From Shewanella corallii (GTDB lineage: Bacteria; Pseudomonadota; Gammaproteobacteria; Enterobacterales; Shewanellaceae), in assembly GCF_023349125.1 (NCBI RefSeq), contig NZ_JAKIKT010000001.1, forward strand, positions 682,001 to 746,000: a stretch of DNA of 64,000 bases. The letters are read 5' to 3'. Under the pieces are notes generated by a model. The model had not been told where the DNA came from and made no database searches. It saw nothing but the letters and a program-made list of their open reading frames with translations. Below, piece after piece: positions 27,854 through 36,789 of the stretch; position 1 is the first letter of the stretch, and each line of letters starts with the position of its first letter. The position numbers and the translations under genes were made by a program.

Positions 27854-28687
27854 ATGACCAAGCGAGCTATATGGGTGTTATTTGGCTTATTGACGCTGGC
27901 CTCATGCTCTCAGTTGATGAGTGCCAATACCGGCAAAAAATCTGTCTCCAGCAGTCTGACCAGCTTTCTCTATCCGGATGAATCTGCGCGGGTAGAGCAT
28001 CAACCTCAAATGCCGTTGCTGCGGCTTCCTGTAACTGTTGGACTTGCGTTCGTTCCCCCCAAAGATCAATACAATGATGCTGTTCATCGCAAGGCTGAAC
28101 AAGAGCTGCTGGAAAAAGTTCGAGAGGCTTTTGTGAAACATGAATTCATTGACCGTATCGAGATAATTCCCAGTACCTATCTGCAGCCAGAAGGCGGGTT
28201 TACCAACCTTGAGCAGGTCTCCCGATTGTATGACGTCGATGTGATGGCGTTGGTGTCCTACGACCAGTTGTCTCAGTCCACAGAGAACAATGCCGCAGTC
28301 CTCTATTGGACGATAGTTGGTATGTATCTCATTCCCGGGAATGAAAATAAGGTACAAACCTTTGTAGATACAGCTGTTTTCGATGTGTCCAGTCGCAAGA
28401 TGTTGTTCCGGGCGCCTGGGTTGAGCAAGGTGGAGGCGGCATCATCGGCCATCAGGTCAAATGAGGCTCTTTCAATGCAGTCGAGTGAGGGGTTTAAGTT
28501 GGCCGTGGATGACATGATAGTCAATCTGGACAGTGAACTGGGGAGGTTCAAGACCCGGGTTAAAGAGGAGAAGATTGCTAAGGTCGAGCATAAAGAGGGA
28601 TACAGTGGCGGAGCTGTCAGTGTATTGTTTCTTCTGTTTACCTGTGGAGCTCTCGGGTGGCGTCGCCTGGCAATAAGACGCGGGTGA
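27854..28687 (+). CDS. GlyGly-CTERM (rhombotarget-type) lipoprotein
   Basis: A 277-residue lipoprotein starting at ATG 27854 (AAGGAAGAAG upstream) with a lipobox (LLTLASC, Cys18). The mature part is about 220 residues and ends in a tripartite sorting signal: YSGGAVSVLFLLFTCGALG then WRRLAIRRG, i.e. Gly-Gly, a hydrophobic helix and basic residues. This is the GlyGly-CTERM pattern cut by rhombosortase, a rhomboid-family protease of type II secretion-equipped gammaproteobacteria. Being both lipidated at the N-terminus and processed at the C-terminus matches the family known as rhombotarget lipoprotein. The function is unknown. Confidence 0.8.
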   Translation: MTKRAIWVLFGLLTLASCSQLMSANTGKKSVSSSLTSFLYPDESARVEHQPQMPLLRLPVTVGLAFVPPKDQYNDAVHRKAEQELLEKVREAFVKHEFIDRIEIIPSTYLQPEGGFTNLEQVSRLYDVDVMALVSYDQLSQSTENNAAVLYWTIVGMYLIPGNENKVQTFVDTAVFDVSSRKMLFRAPGLSKVEAASSAIRSNEALSMQSSEGFKLAVDDMIVNLDSELGRFKTRVKEEKIAKVEHKEGYSGGAVSVLFLLFTCGALGWRRLAIRRG

Positions 28688-28859
28688 TAAATCAACAGGA
28701 GCTCTCGCAAAGAGGGAGAGCACCTGTACTTTCTTCTTAGAAGTAGAAACTAAAAGCCTCATTTTGTTGAATTATCAGTGGGATTACTTTCATGTAGTCT
28801 GACCAATAATGACACGCCTGACTTGGGTCTTGCCGATAATGGATACTGCGGGGTAAGGA

Positions 28860-31800
28860 TTGGAAGATAACAACAGGGATAAGAGTGAGCTGCAACGACT
28901 GGCCCGTGAACTGGAGCGGGTTGAAACCTTGCAGCAAAAGAATCACAGGGCATTGGTTGAACATCTGGCAGGGCTGAAACAACAGCTGTTTGAGTTGGAA
29001 AGCCGAATCATGGCCGGCGATCAGATGCAAGCCTCTGAATCCCTTAAAAATCCTGTCGTCGACTCTGCCCCCGTGTCTGAGCAGCTTATTGCTGATAATA
29101 CGTCTGCCCCCGAACAATCTCCTGCTCATCAAACGCATCCCGATAACCCCAAAACTGATAAAGCGGCAAAGCAGAGTGCCATTTCAGCATCGCTGAGTGG
29201 TGTTGGTGAGCAGCTTGGCAATGCACTTGGTCAGTCCCTGATGGCGGTCAATGGCCCTTTTGCCCGGGTATTTGATCAGGTGCTGGGCTGGTATCGGCAT
29301 TACCAGCAAAAAGGTCAGGGCCCGGTACTGTTAATGACCCTTGCCGGGATTATTACGCTGATTATTGGCTTTGGTTATCTGTTGCAGTACTCCTTCACCC
29401 ACTGGCTGTCAGAAATGGGGAAGGTGGGGCTGGCAACACTGGTGTCCAACCTGATTATTGGTACCGGCATCTTTGTGCAGCGGCGACACTCAGGGCTGGC
29501 TGATTACAGCTCAGGACTGATGGGCCTCGGCGTGGTGCTTAATTTCCTCTGCATTTACTTTGTTGGCCCTTACTATGGGGCGATACCCGATGTCGCCTGC
29601 TTTGGCTTGATGTTTGGTAATACCTTGCTGGGTTATGGCCTGGCTTATCGTTACCAAACCCGGGTGGTCGCTCTGGTTGCCGCCGTTGGTGGTAGTTTGG
29701 CGCCCTTGTTGCTGTTTTCGTCCCAGGGCTTCCCGTTAATCTACTTTCCTTACCTTCTGTTGCTGGGTATTGGTGCCCTGTTTCAGGCGCGCAGAATTGA
29801 TTGGCATCCCCTGTTGGAGTCCACTGCCCTGGTGCAGATTGGTGCGGTGCAGTGGTTGGCCTATCGCCTGGTGCTGCCGCTGGACAATCAGGGTCTCATG
29901 GGGGCTGTGGTGCTGGTAAGTATTGCCGCACAGTTTTTCCTGTTCGGCGTGATTCCGCTTTTGCTCAGTGCCACAAAACAGACCGAAGAGAACAAACTGC
30001 CATTGCGGCATTTGTTGCTCGGGGTGTCGGTATTGGTGCTGAGTATCAGCGCCATCATGGATTACGCGTTTTACTCCGGCTACTGGCTTGCGGCCTGTGC
30101 CGGTTTCATCAGTCTGCTGTTTGTTAAGTACCGTAAATATCCTCAGTTGAGCGCCTTTCTGGTTTGTGGCGCAGCAGCTATGGCGGGTTTTGCGGCACTC
30201 TACTTTATCGGCTTGCACTACCTGGGGGCGGTGCTCTTGCTGGAGGCATTTTTACTGCTTTGGCTGGGGTGCCGCGAGCAGAATCTGGCTGTGCGGGTTG
30301 AAGCCTATGTCTTGTATGTGATCGCCACAGCCACCTCACTGTTCAGCTTAATCTCCGGGTTTGAGTATCTGGTGCTTGGGGTCTTACAGGCCAGGATTCT
30401 GTTTTTGACTGTAGTGAGCTTGCTGTTTTTTTCCTTGCATCAAAGCTATCGCCAGTTGCAATCCTATGCCAGTATCCTGGCTGCACAGGAACAAAAGGCT
30501 GTCTGGGTGATTGGCGAGGGTTTCAGTCTGTTTGGTGGTCTGGCAGTGATTCTGCTTTGTTATCTGATAACGCCTGATTACTGGTTGAATATGCTTCCTG
30601 TCGCCAGTGCGCTCTGGTTTGTATTTGCATTGAAAGAGAAGCTCAAGCTGGCTCAGTGGCTTGCCTGGGGGGGGCTGTTTGGCTTGTTTGTGCCCCTGGC
30701 GCTGGGGGCGATGGAAGTGGGCAGCATGCGTTTTTCCACCCAACCTCTTGTTGCAAAGCTGGCGAGACTGGAGCTTTTTACTGCGCTGATGCTGGCCTAT
30801 CCCCTGTACCTCAAATATATGTGGCGTTCGAGTTGGTTAAAGACAGCACGTCTGTTATTTATCACCTGTCTGGCACTTATTCCTTTGTTCTTCCTGCCAA
30901 AAGTTGCCCGGGAATTTGAGTCTCTGCTACCGGCAACTCTGTGGCTATCCCTTGCTATCTCGTTAAAGCTGGCTCATATGACGGGTTACAAGCTGCTGCG
31001 GACCGAGAGCCAGTGGTTATTTGCTGCCGCCGTCACTTTGACCGCTATCGCTGTTTTTGCTGCAGACTGGCAGGGGGCTGTAGCCCTGGTTATTGGTTTG
31101 CTGTTTACCGGGGTTGCACTCAAGCAGTTTTTGGTGGTGGATAAGAGATGGCGCTTACTGCTGAAAGAGGGCTGGTACTTTGCTCCCTATTATGGCGCGC
31201 TGGTTATTGTCGCGCTGGTGTTCTACCCGACTTATGCTCTCGGCAGCGGCCTCACCTTTATCGCCCTGGCGCTCAGTGCTTACTTCATGCTGTTGATACT
31301 GGGCTCCGGGAAATTGATCACCTTGCTTAGTAGACCCCTGCGCAGCTCATTAGGGTTGGCCTATGGATTGGTTTTTGGTGCGGCAGTCGCGCCTGTCGTT
31401 GTCCATTGGTGGACTTTACCCCTCAAGATCTTTGTATCGCCAATCGATGTTCTGGTTGAGTTGGCCGTCCTGGTATTAATGGCCTGGTTCCTGACACAAA
31501 AGTCCGGCGTGGCCAGGCTGTTTGCATCTAAAGTCAACCGGTCTCAGCTCTGGGTTGGCTGGAATCTGATGCTGTTTGCCAGTTATCTGCTGTGGGGGCA
31601 GGAGTTTGCCGGAACTGTGTCCGGACCTCTTATTACTGTGCTCATGGTCTTGCACGCCAGTGTGCTTATGTATTTTAGTCTGCGTCCGGGTTGCGACATG
31701 CTGCTGAAGCTGGCGGGAGGCTTGTATGCGCTGGTGCTGATCAAGCTGCTGGCCTTTGATATGACCCGTTTCGCCATGATCCACAAGATAGGAGCCTTTA

Positions 31801-31898
31801 TGCTGTGTGGCGCGATTTTGCTGCTGGTCTCTTTTTACTATCAGAAGGCAAGAAATCAGAGGCTCGCGCAATCAGCTGCTGAGGATGAAACAGCCTGA
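28860..31898 (+). CDS. DUF2339 large polytopic membrane protein
   Basis: A 1012-residue protein with an N-terminal coiled coil (about 1-60, EDNNRDKSELQRLARELERV), a Pro/Ser-rich linker (60-110), then roughly 25-28 TM segments filling residues about 150-1000 (for example PVLLMTLAGIITLIIGFGYL). This is the DUF2339 layout. DUF2339 proteins are uncharacterised, proposed to act in cell-surface biogenesis or transport. The start is TTG 28860, since the first in-frame ATG falls about 50 residues later inside the coiled coil and GGGG/AAGGA lies just upstream. It stands alone; the 266-bp repeat element begins 40 bases after the stop. Confidence 0.8.
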   Translation: MEDNNRDKSELQRLARELERVETLQQKNHRALVEHLAGLKQQLFELESRIMAGDQMQASESLKNPVVDSAPVSEQLIADNTSAPEQSPAHQTHPDNPKTDKAAKQSAISASLSGVGEQLGNALGQSLMAVNGPFARVFDQVLGWYRHYQQKGQGPVLLMTLAGIITLIIGFGYLLQYSFTHWLSEMGKVGLATLVSNLIIGTGIFVQRRHSGLADYSSGLMGLGVVLNFLCIYFVGPYYGAIPDVACFGLMFGNTLLGYGLAYRYQTRVVALVAAVGGSLAPLLLFSSQGFPLIYFPYLLLLGIGALFQARRIDWHPLLESTALVQIGAVQWLAYRLVLPLDNQGLMGAVVLVSIAAQFFLFGVIPLLLSATKQTEENKLPLRHLLLGVSVLVLSISAIMDYAFYSGYWLAACAGFISLLFVKYRKYPQLSAFLVCGAAAMAGFAALYFIGLHYLGAVLLLEAFLLLWLGCREQNLAVRVEAYVLYVIATATSLFSLISGFEYLVLGVLQARILFLTVVSLLFFSLHQSYRQLQSYASILAAQEQKAVWVIGEGFSLFGGLAVILLCYLITPDYWLNMLPVASALWFVFALKEKLKLAQWLAWGGLFGLFVPLALGAMEVGSMRFSTQPLVAKLARLELFTALMLAYPLYLKYMWRSSWLKTARLLFITCLALIPLFFLPKVAREFESLLPATLWLSLAISLKLAHMTGYKLLRTESQWLFAAAVTLTAIAVFAADWQGAVALVIGLLFTGVALKQFLVVDKRWRLLLKEGWYFAPYYGALVIVALVFYPTYALGSGLTFIALALSAYFMLLILGSGKLITLLSRPLRSSLGLAYGLVFGAAVAPVVVHWWTLPLKIFVSPIDVLVELAVLVLMAWFLTQKSGVARLFASKVNRSQLWVGWNLMLFASYLLWGQEFAGTVSGPLITVLMVLHASVLMYFSLRPGCDMLLKLAGGLYALVLIKLLAFDMTRFAMIHKIGAFMLCGAILLLVSFYYQKARNQRLAQSAAEDETA

Positions 31899-31938
31899 CC
31901 GCTTTATATTAGCTACTCATCCTGTTAGCTTGGTCGTG

Positions 31939-32204
31939 AGGGTCTATTGACCTTTAGAGATGGTTTTTGCAGCACTTTGTCGTTGTTTTATACAAAGCAA
32001 CGCGATTGCGGTGTAGTTGTTCTACATAACTGAGCGTTAATGCAGTAGAAAGCGACGACAAATGCTGCCCGAAGGGCTCGGCTATATGCGCTTTACTCTT
32101 TGTTGCAAGGTATTTGCTTAGGCCCACTAGGCGGCACACCATGCGTCGCGATTAAAGCGCGTCTATCTCGAGCAAAATTCAACCACTAAAGGTCAATAGA
32201 CCCT
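31939..32204. repeat. 266-bp MITE-like element with 19-bp perfect terminal inverted repeats
   Basis: The ends AGGGTCTATTGACCTTTAG (31939-31957) and its exact reverse complement (32186-32204) enclose 228 bp with no convincing gene. The minus-strand 62-codon frame (31954-32142) shows no ribosome site and is probably spurious. The element lies in the 327-bp gap between the DUF2339 and AGCS genes, ending 21 bases before the AGCS start codon. Three partial relatives of its ends occur in this window (40905, 41641, 51235). It looks like a miniature non-autonomous transposable element. No transposase is nearby, and clear target-site duplications are not visible. Confidence 0.75.
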
Positions 32205-32225
32205 AGGTTACATAAAAACAACAAG

Positions 32226-33617
32226 ATGACTGAGCTGACATTTGCAGAGGCTACTGCCGCCTTTGCATCCTTTTCATGGGGCCCTCATATGTTGGTGCTG
32301 CTGGTAGGCGGTGGCACTTTCTTTCTTCTCTATTCCGGGCTGGTTCCTTTCCGGTATTTAAAACACGCAATCAATATTGTCAGGGGGAAATACCCTGAGC
32401 CCGGTGCTGCCGGCAATATCAGTCATGCCGGGGCTCTATCCAGTGCCATGGCCGGTACCGTGGGTATGGGTAATATCGGTGGCGTGGCCCTGGCGATAGT
32501 TGCAGGAGGGCCGGGGGCGATATTCTGGATGTGGGTAGCAGCATTGGTGGGGATGGCCACCAAGTTTTTTACCTGCACTCTGGCGATTATGTATCGGGGA
32601 GAGGATGAAACCGGCAAGGTGCGCGGTGGTCCCATGTATATCATCACCCGGGGATTGGGAGAAAAGTGGAAGCCCCTGGCGATCTTCTTTTGTGTGGTTG
32701 GGCTGATAGGCAATCTGCCTCTGTTTAACACCAATCAACTGGTGCAAATACTGAAAGAGAATCTGTTTCTGGCCCCCGGCAGTGAGGGTGTTGCCGTAGG
32801 CAGTGGCGATCACTTCCTGTTGGAACTGACGCTGGGGATTGCCATTATGCTGCTGGTTGCTGTGGTGATTCTGGGGGGAATTAAGCGTATTGCTGCTGTG
32901 GCGACCCGGGTAGTTCCTGCGATGATCCTGCTTTATATCGGCTGCGCCCTGTATGTGATTGCCGGTCACCTTGCCGATGTGCCCATGTATTTGTGGCGTA
33001 TTGTTGAGGATGCTTTTTCGGTGCAATCAGTGGCTGGCGGTATTCTCGGAACCATGTTAACCGGGGTGAAACGGGCCGCGTTTTCCAATGAAGCCGGGAT
33101 AGGGACTGAGGTGATGGCGCACAGTAACGCCAAAACGGCAGAGCCGGTGAAAGAGGGATTAGTTGCCATGTTGGGCCCGGGAATCGATACCTTGTTGGTA
33201 TGTACAGCGACCGCGTTGATCATACTGATCTCCGGCGTGTGGGAAGCGGGGGGCGCCAATGGTATCAGTCTGTCCAGCGCGGCCTTTGACGCGACCATGC
33301 CGGGTATCGGCCCCAAGATGCTGCTGGTTTGTGTCAGCTTCTTTGCCATTACCACCATTTTTACTCAGGCATTTTATGGCAGTCAGTGTTTCGCTTTTTT
33401 GTTTGGGGCAAAACTGGAGCGCTGGTATCTCTACTTTTACCTGCTTGCGATTCTGTTTGCGGCGACCACCAGTCTCAGCGATATAGTGAATATCATTGAT
33501 GGCGCGTATGGATTGATGGCAATCCCCACTATGCTGTCTGCGCTATTGTTGGCTCCAAAAGTAAAAGCCGCGGCAAAGGATTATTTTGCCAGACTCAAGC
33601 ACACAGCCAGGAATTGA
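32226..33617 (+). CDS. Sodium:alanine/glycine symporter (AGCS family)
   Basis: A 463-residue, about 11-TM amino-acid carrier coupled to sodium. Family features are visible: GALSSAMAGTVGMGNIGGVALAI, GGPGAIFWMW, GGPMYIITRGLG, and KRAAFSNEAGIGTEVMAHSNAK. It should import alanine, glycine or a similar neutral amino acid. The start is ATG 32226 (ACAACAAG upstream, a weak ribosome site). The MITE-like element ends 21 bases before it, so its native promoter must be within or upstream of that element, or expression depends on it. It is followed by the first copy of the structured RNA-like repeat. Confidence 0.9.
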   Translation: MTELTFAEATAAFASFSWGPHMLVLLVGGGTFFLLYSGLVPFRYLKHAINIVRGKYPEPGAAGNISHAGALSSAMAGTVGMGNIGGVALAIVAGGPGAIFWMWVAALVGMATKFFTCTLAIMYRGEDETGKVRGGPMYIITRGLGEKWKPLAIFFCVVGLIGNLPLFNTNQLVQILKENLFLAPGSEGVAVGSGDHFLLELTLGIAIMLLVAVVILGGIKRIAAVATRVVPAMILLYIGCALYVIAGHLADVPMYLWRIVEDAFSVQSVAGGILGTMLTGVKRAAFSNEAGIGTEVMAHSNAKTAEPVKEGLVAMLGPGIDTLLVCTATALIILISGVWEAGGANGISLSSAAFDATMPGIGPKMLLVCVSFFAITTIFTQAFYGSQCFAFLFGAKLERWYLYFYLLAILFAATTSLSDIVNIIDGAYGLMAIPTMLSALLLAPKVKAAAKDYFARLKHTARN

Positions 33618-33650
33618 GTTGGTGGCATAGTCGGATGTCACTCAGGGCTT

Positions 33651-33862
33651 TGAGTAATCTGAATTTCGGATTGCGACAATAGAATCAATCTGTTTTACCT
33701 TTGTTCGTCAGTGCTCAATAATCTTCTCATCGACCGGAAACGGCCGTAATGATGAAAGACACTTGAGCACTGTCTTCCGGGTTACTCCTCCATCTTAATT
33801 CGGATTCATCATTCATTCCCTTGCAAGCCCGGTTGTCACTTTTGTGGCTCCGGGCTTTGTTT
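33651..33862 (+). ncRNA. Candidate structured RNA, copy 1, ending in a terminator
   Basis: A 212-bp sequence shared with 36573-36789 (copy 2). A 30-nt core (33751-33780, from GATGAAAGAC through GTCTTCCGG) is identical between copies. Potential helices are AATGATGAA/TTCATCATT (outer), AAGACA/TGTCTT (hairpin) and CCGGG/TTCGG (G-U pairs), with an invariant ACTCCTCCATCTT loop. An upstream CAGTGCTCAA is the exact complement of TTGAGCACTG overlapping the hairpin loop, so a pseudoknot or switch is possible. It ends in a terminator (AGCCCGG ... CCGGGCTTTG). It lies in the 439-bp gap between the AGCS and S9 peptidase genes. I know no matching family; whether it is a small RNA or a cis element is open. 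Confidence 0.6.
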
Positions 33863-34056
33863 CTTGTGCGCGTTGAAATGTTCAGCGCTTCTCTCCGGAA
33901 AGCATCACAGCTCAGGGGTGGGGCGGGCCCGTCATTCGTTATCTATTTAACATCGATTTATCGTTTTGCTGTCGTTTCCTTAGCAGAGAGCTTGTTCAGC
34001 GTATCTGCTTTGTTAGGTTGGAAGAAATTAATTGTCACAGCCAAAAAAAGAAGAAT

Positions 34057-35967
34057 ATGAAGCGATTAATTCTGCTCCTGCTGCTGTTGCCTCATACATT
34101 GATGGCGGACGTGCTGCCATTGGAGCATTTTGCCGAGCCCGCCAAATTCAACCGCCTTAAGCTGTCCCCCAATGGACAGTATTTCGCAGCCACTGTGCCG
34201 AAAGAGGAATCCAATGCGCTGGTGGTGATCGACAGAAAGAGCAACACCAGCCTCATTGCCTATGGTTTTGGCCGAAATGAATATGTCGGTGATTTCTACT
34301 GGGTGAATAATGAGCGCCTGGTTTACACCAAAAGTTATAAAAAGCAGGGCTATGAAAGACGCTCTTATAAAGGGGAGATCTTTGCTGGCAATATCGATGG
34401 CAGCAAACGGGAGCAATTATTCGGATTCAGTAAGCAGGATAAGCTGTCCAAAAGGCGGGGTGACAAGGCCCATGGTTACATAGTCAATCTGCTGCCTCAG
34501 GACGACAGACATATTCTTATCCGCTCTTCTAAATGGGGCTCAGACCGTGATGCGCCGGACATGCTGTACAAGGTCAATGTCTACAGCCAACGTAAAACCC
34601 GGGTTGCCCAATTACCGCTGGGGAATGTCAGTGTGGTGGTCGACAGTGAAGGGATGCCGGTCATTGCCAAGGGGAAAACCCGTGAGGGTAAAACCAGGCG
34701 CTTTTACTATCGCAATGGTGAGTGGGTGCCGATCAACAAACAAGATCCTTTGTACGGCTACTCCTATAAGTCTTTGAGTGATGACGGCAAGTTGCTCTAT
34801 ATGACTAAATCGGTGGATGGCGGCACAACCGGGCTGTATCAATACAACCTGGAGACCCAAAAGACGACCTTGCTGTTCAATCATCCGGATTTCGATATCA
34901 ATGCCTATATCCGCTCCCCGGACAGCAGAAACATCGTCGCTGTGGAGATTATGCATCAGGGCATGGAGTATCACTATCTGAATGACTCGCCCTTCAGCAA
35001 AATACACCAGAGGGTTAGCGCCACCTTTCCCGGTGCGGATATCAGCATCCGCAGTAACAGAGTCAGTGACAAAGAGATGATTGTTAAGGTCATCACTGAC
35101 AAGAGTCCCGGCGATTTCTATCTGTACAACCAGGAAAAGGGTAGCCTGGATTATCTGTTAAGTACCAAACCCTGGCTTTATCCGGAAGATATGGCCGCCA
35201 GACAGTTGGTGCAATTTAATGCCAGGGATGGCCAGAAAATCCATGGTTACCTCACTTTGCCAAACTCAGGTAACAAGCCTTTCCCACTGATTGTGGATGT
35301 TCACGGCGGCCCCTATGGTGTGCAGGATGACTGGCAATTTGATACCAGTGCCCAGATGTGGGCGAATAATGGTTTTGCTGTGCTGCAGGTCAATTTTCGT
35401 GGCTCTGGAGGTTATGGAAAAGCATTTGAGAAGGTGGCCTACCAGAAACGTAGCTCCCTTATCCAGCATGACATTATCGATGGTACCCGCTGGGCTCTGG
35501 CGAGGCCGGATATCAGTGACAGCAAGGTATGCATTGTGGGTGGTAGTTTCGGTGGCTATTCGGCACTGATGTCACCCCTGATTGAACCAGATCTCTATCA
35601 GTGCGCGATTCCAATGTATGGCGCCTATGACCTGCTGCATCAAATGAGGCATGCAGACTATATGGATGGTAGCTCAGTATCCATTGGTGCCATGGAAAAA
35701 TATGGCGACAACGAAGAACACTGGCACAAGGCGTCGCCACTGACCTACATAGATAAGTTAAAAACCCCTTTGCTGATAGTGACCGGTGGTAGGGATACCC
35801 GTGTGGTGCCTGAGAATGCCATGCACCTCAAAGCGGCGTTGGACGAACGTAATATCAGCTACGAATGGCTATACAAACCCACGGAAGGGCATGGATTTAT
35901 TAATAAAGATAATAAAATCGAGCTCTTCCAGAGGAGCCTGGACTTTGTCCGAAAGCATATGCAGTAA
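34057..35967 (+). CDS. Secreted S9-family prolyl oligopeptidase/acylaminoacyl peptidase
   Basis: A 636-residue serine peptidase. A signal peptide (MKRLILLLLLLPHTLMADV) leads into a seven-bladed beta-propeller (about 30-360) and an alpha/beta-hydrolase domain (about 380-636). The catalytic triad is visible: Ser497 in GGSFGGYS, Asp580 in GGRDTRV and His612 in EGHGF; the oxyanion segment is HGGPYG. It should degrade short peptides in the periplasm or outside. I chose ATG 34057 because the signal peptide starts there and AGAAGAA precedes it; the longer frame from 34018 adds a charged extension. The structured RNA copy 1 ends about 195 bases upstream. Confidence 0.92.
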   Translation: MKRLILLLLLLPHTLMADVLPLEHFAEPAKFNRLKLSPNGQYFAATVPKEESNALVVIDRKSNTSLIAYGFGRNEYVGDFYWVNNERLVYTKSYKKQGYERRSYKGEIFAGNIDGSKREQLFGFSKQDKLSKRRGDKAHGYIVNLLPQDDRHILIRSSKWGSDRDAPDMLYKVNVYSQRKTRVAQLPLGNVSVVVDSEGMPVIAKGKTREGKTRRFYYRNGEWVPINKQDPLYGYSYKSLSDDGKLLYMTKSVDGGTTGLYQYNLETQKTTLLFNHPDFDINAYIRSPDSRNIVAVEIMHQGMEYHYLNDSPFSKIHQRVSATFPGADISIRSNRVSDKEMIVKVITDKSPGDFYLYNQEKGSLDYLLSTKPWLYPEDMAARQLVQFNARDGQKIHGYLTLPNSGNKPFPLIVDVHGGPYGVQDDWQFDTSAQMWANNGFAVLQVNFRGSGGYGKAFEKVAYQKRSSLIQHDIIDGTRWALARPDISDSKVCIVGGSFGGYSALMSPLIEPDLYQCAIPMYGAYDLLHQMRHADYMDGSSVSIGAMEKYGDNEEHWHKASPLTYIDKLKTPLLIVTGGRDTRVVPENAMHLKAALDERNISYEWLYKPTEGHGFINKDNKIELFQRSLDFVRKHMQ

Positions 35968-36024
35968 CTCTGGGCTTGCCCCAGTCCGGATGCATAACTG
36001 AGCATGTGATCTCCGTGTCCTTTG

Positions 36025-36048
36025 GCTGCCGCAAGGCAGCTTTTTTTT
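36025..36048 (+). terminator. Rho-independent terminator of the S9 peptidase gene
   Basis: GCTGCC-GCAA-GGCAGC followed by eight T residues. Confidence 0.92.
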
Positions 36049-36066
36049 GCCTGACGATGGGCAGAA

Positions 36067-36396
36067 TTATTCCACGGAGTTCAGAGTACGTGTGGTCTGG
36101 GTCATCATGCTCCGGCTTTTCTGTGGTGCCGGCCCCTGATGGCTGATGGTGGCGACTGAAAACACGAATACGATAAAGAACATAAAAGCTGACAGCAGCA
36201 CATAAACTCCGTAACCGCTGGTCATAATTACCAGCGCGGTACTGGCTATCACATCGACGGCCAGAATGGCATAAAGTGCATGCAAAGACAGACTGCTGCT
36301 TTCTATCCAGTGGAGGTAGTGCATGGCAGCGACCAGGATAGTGGCACACAGACACAGTGCCGGGATCATCACCAGATACTTGTTGGTAGTTTGCAA
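36067..36396 (-). CDS. Small membrane protein, function unknown
   Basis: A 109-residue protein with three likely TM segments (about 7-27, 42-60, 64-88) and a short polar tail. I chose TTG 36396 because AAAGGGGGTATTC gives an excellent ribosome site directly before it; the ORF's first ATG (36438) has none. No family is recognised. It is convergent with the S9 peptidase gene and divergent from RNA copy 2. Confidence 0.6.
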   Translation of the reverse strand: MQTTNKYLVMIPALCLCATILVAAMHYLHWIESSSLSLHALYAILAVDVIASTALVIMTSGYGVYVLLSAFMFFIVFVFSVATISHQGPAPQKSRSMMTQTTRTLNSVE

Positions 36397-36572
36397 GAAT
36401 ACCCCCTTTATGATGTTTGTCGTAACAGCTTGAGACATCTGTATTGAATCTGTCTCAAACCGGTTTCATATCTGTTGTGACTGGTATTGTGTCAAAAAGG
36501 TTCTGCCCGGGGCAGGGATTGGCGCTAAGGCTTATCATAACTGTGAAGGGGGTCACGGCACCTTGGTGAAAA

Positions 36573-36789
36573 TGAGTAATCTGTTTTCTGGATTGTAGCA
36601 ATAGGGTTAATCAATTTTACCTTGTTACTCAGATGCTTAATAATGGCTCCAACGACCTGAACGGTCTTAATGATGAAAGACACTTGAGCACTGTCTTCCG
36701 GATAACTCCTCCATCTTTGTCCGGATTAATTTCATCATTCACTCCCTGCGAGCCCGGTAGCCTCTCATCATGGCACCGGGCTTTTGTTT
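36573..36789 (+). ncRNA. Candidate structured RNA, copy 2, ending in a terminator
   Basis: This copy is 217 bp and aligns with 33651-33862 throughout. Substitutions keep pairings: the outer helix is AATGATGAAA/TTTCATCATT, the third is CCGGA/TCCGG where copy 1 has CCGGG/TTCGG, and the stem before the core is GACC/GGTC. The upstream segment ATGCTTAA can still pair with the TTGAGCA loop through a G-U pair. It ends in AGCCCGGT ... ACCGGGCTTTTG. It lies between the divergent small membrane gene and the glycine-zipper gene, whose start is 55 bases downstream. Confidence 0.6.

Noticed and set aside
31954..32142. 62-codon minus-strand frame inside the MITE-like element
   Set aside because: It lies wholly in the element, has no ribosome site, and its translation shows no domain pattern. 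Probably a spurious frame common to element copies.
33821..34060. 79-codon plus-strand frame before the S9 peptidase
   Set aside because: It begins inside the terminator of RNA copy 1 and has no ribosome site; the peptidase signal peptide starts later in another frame.
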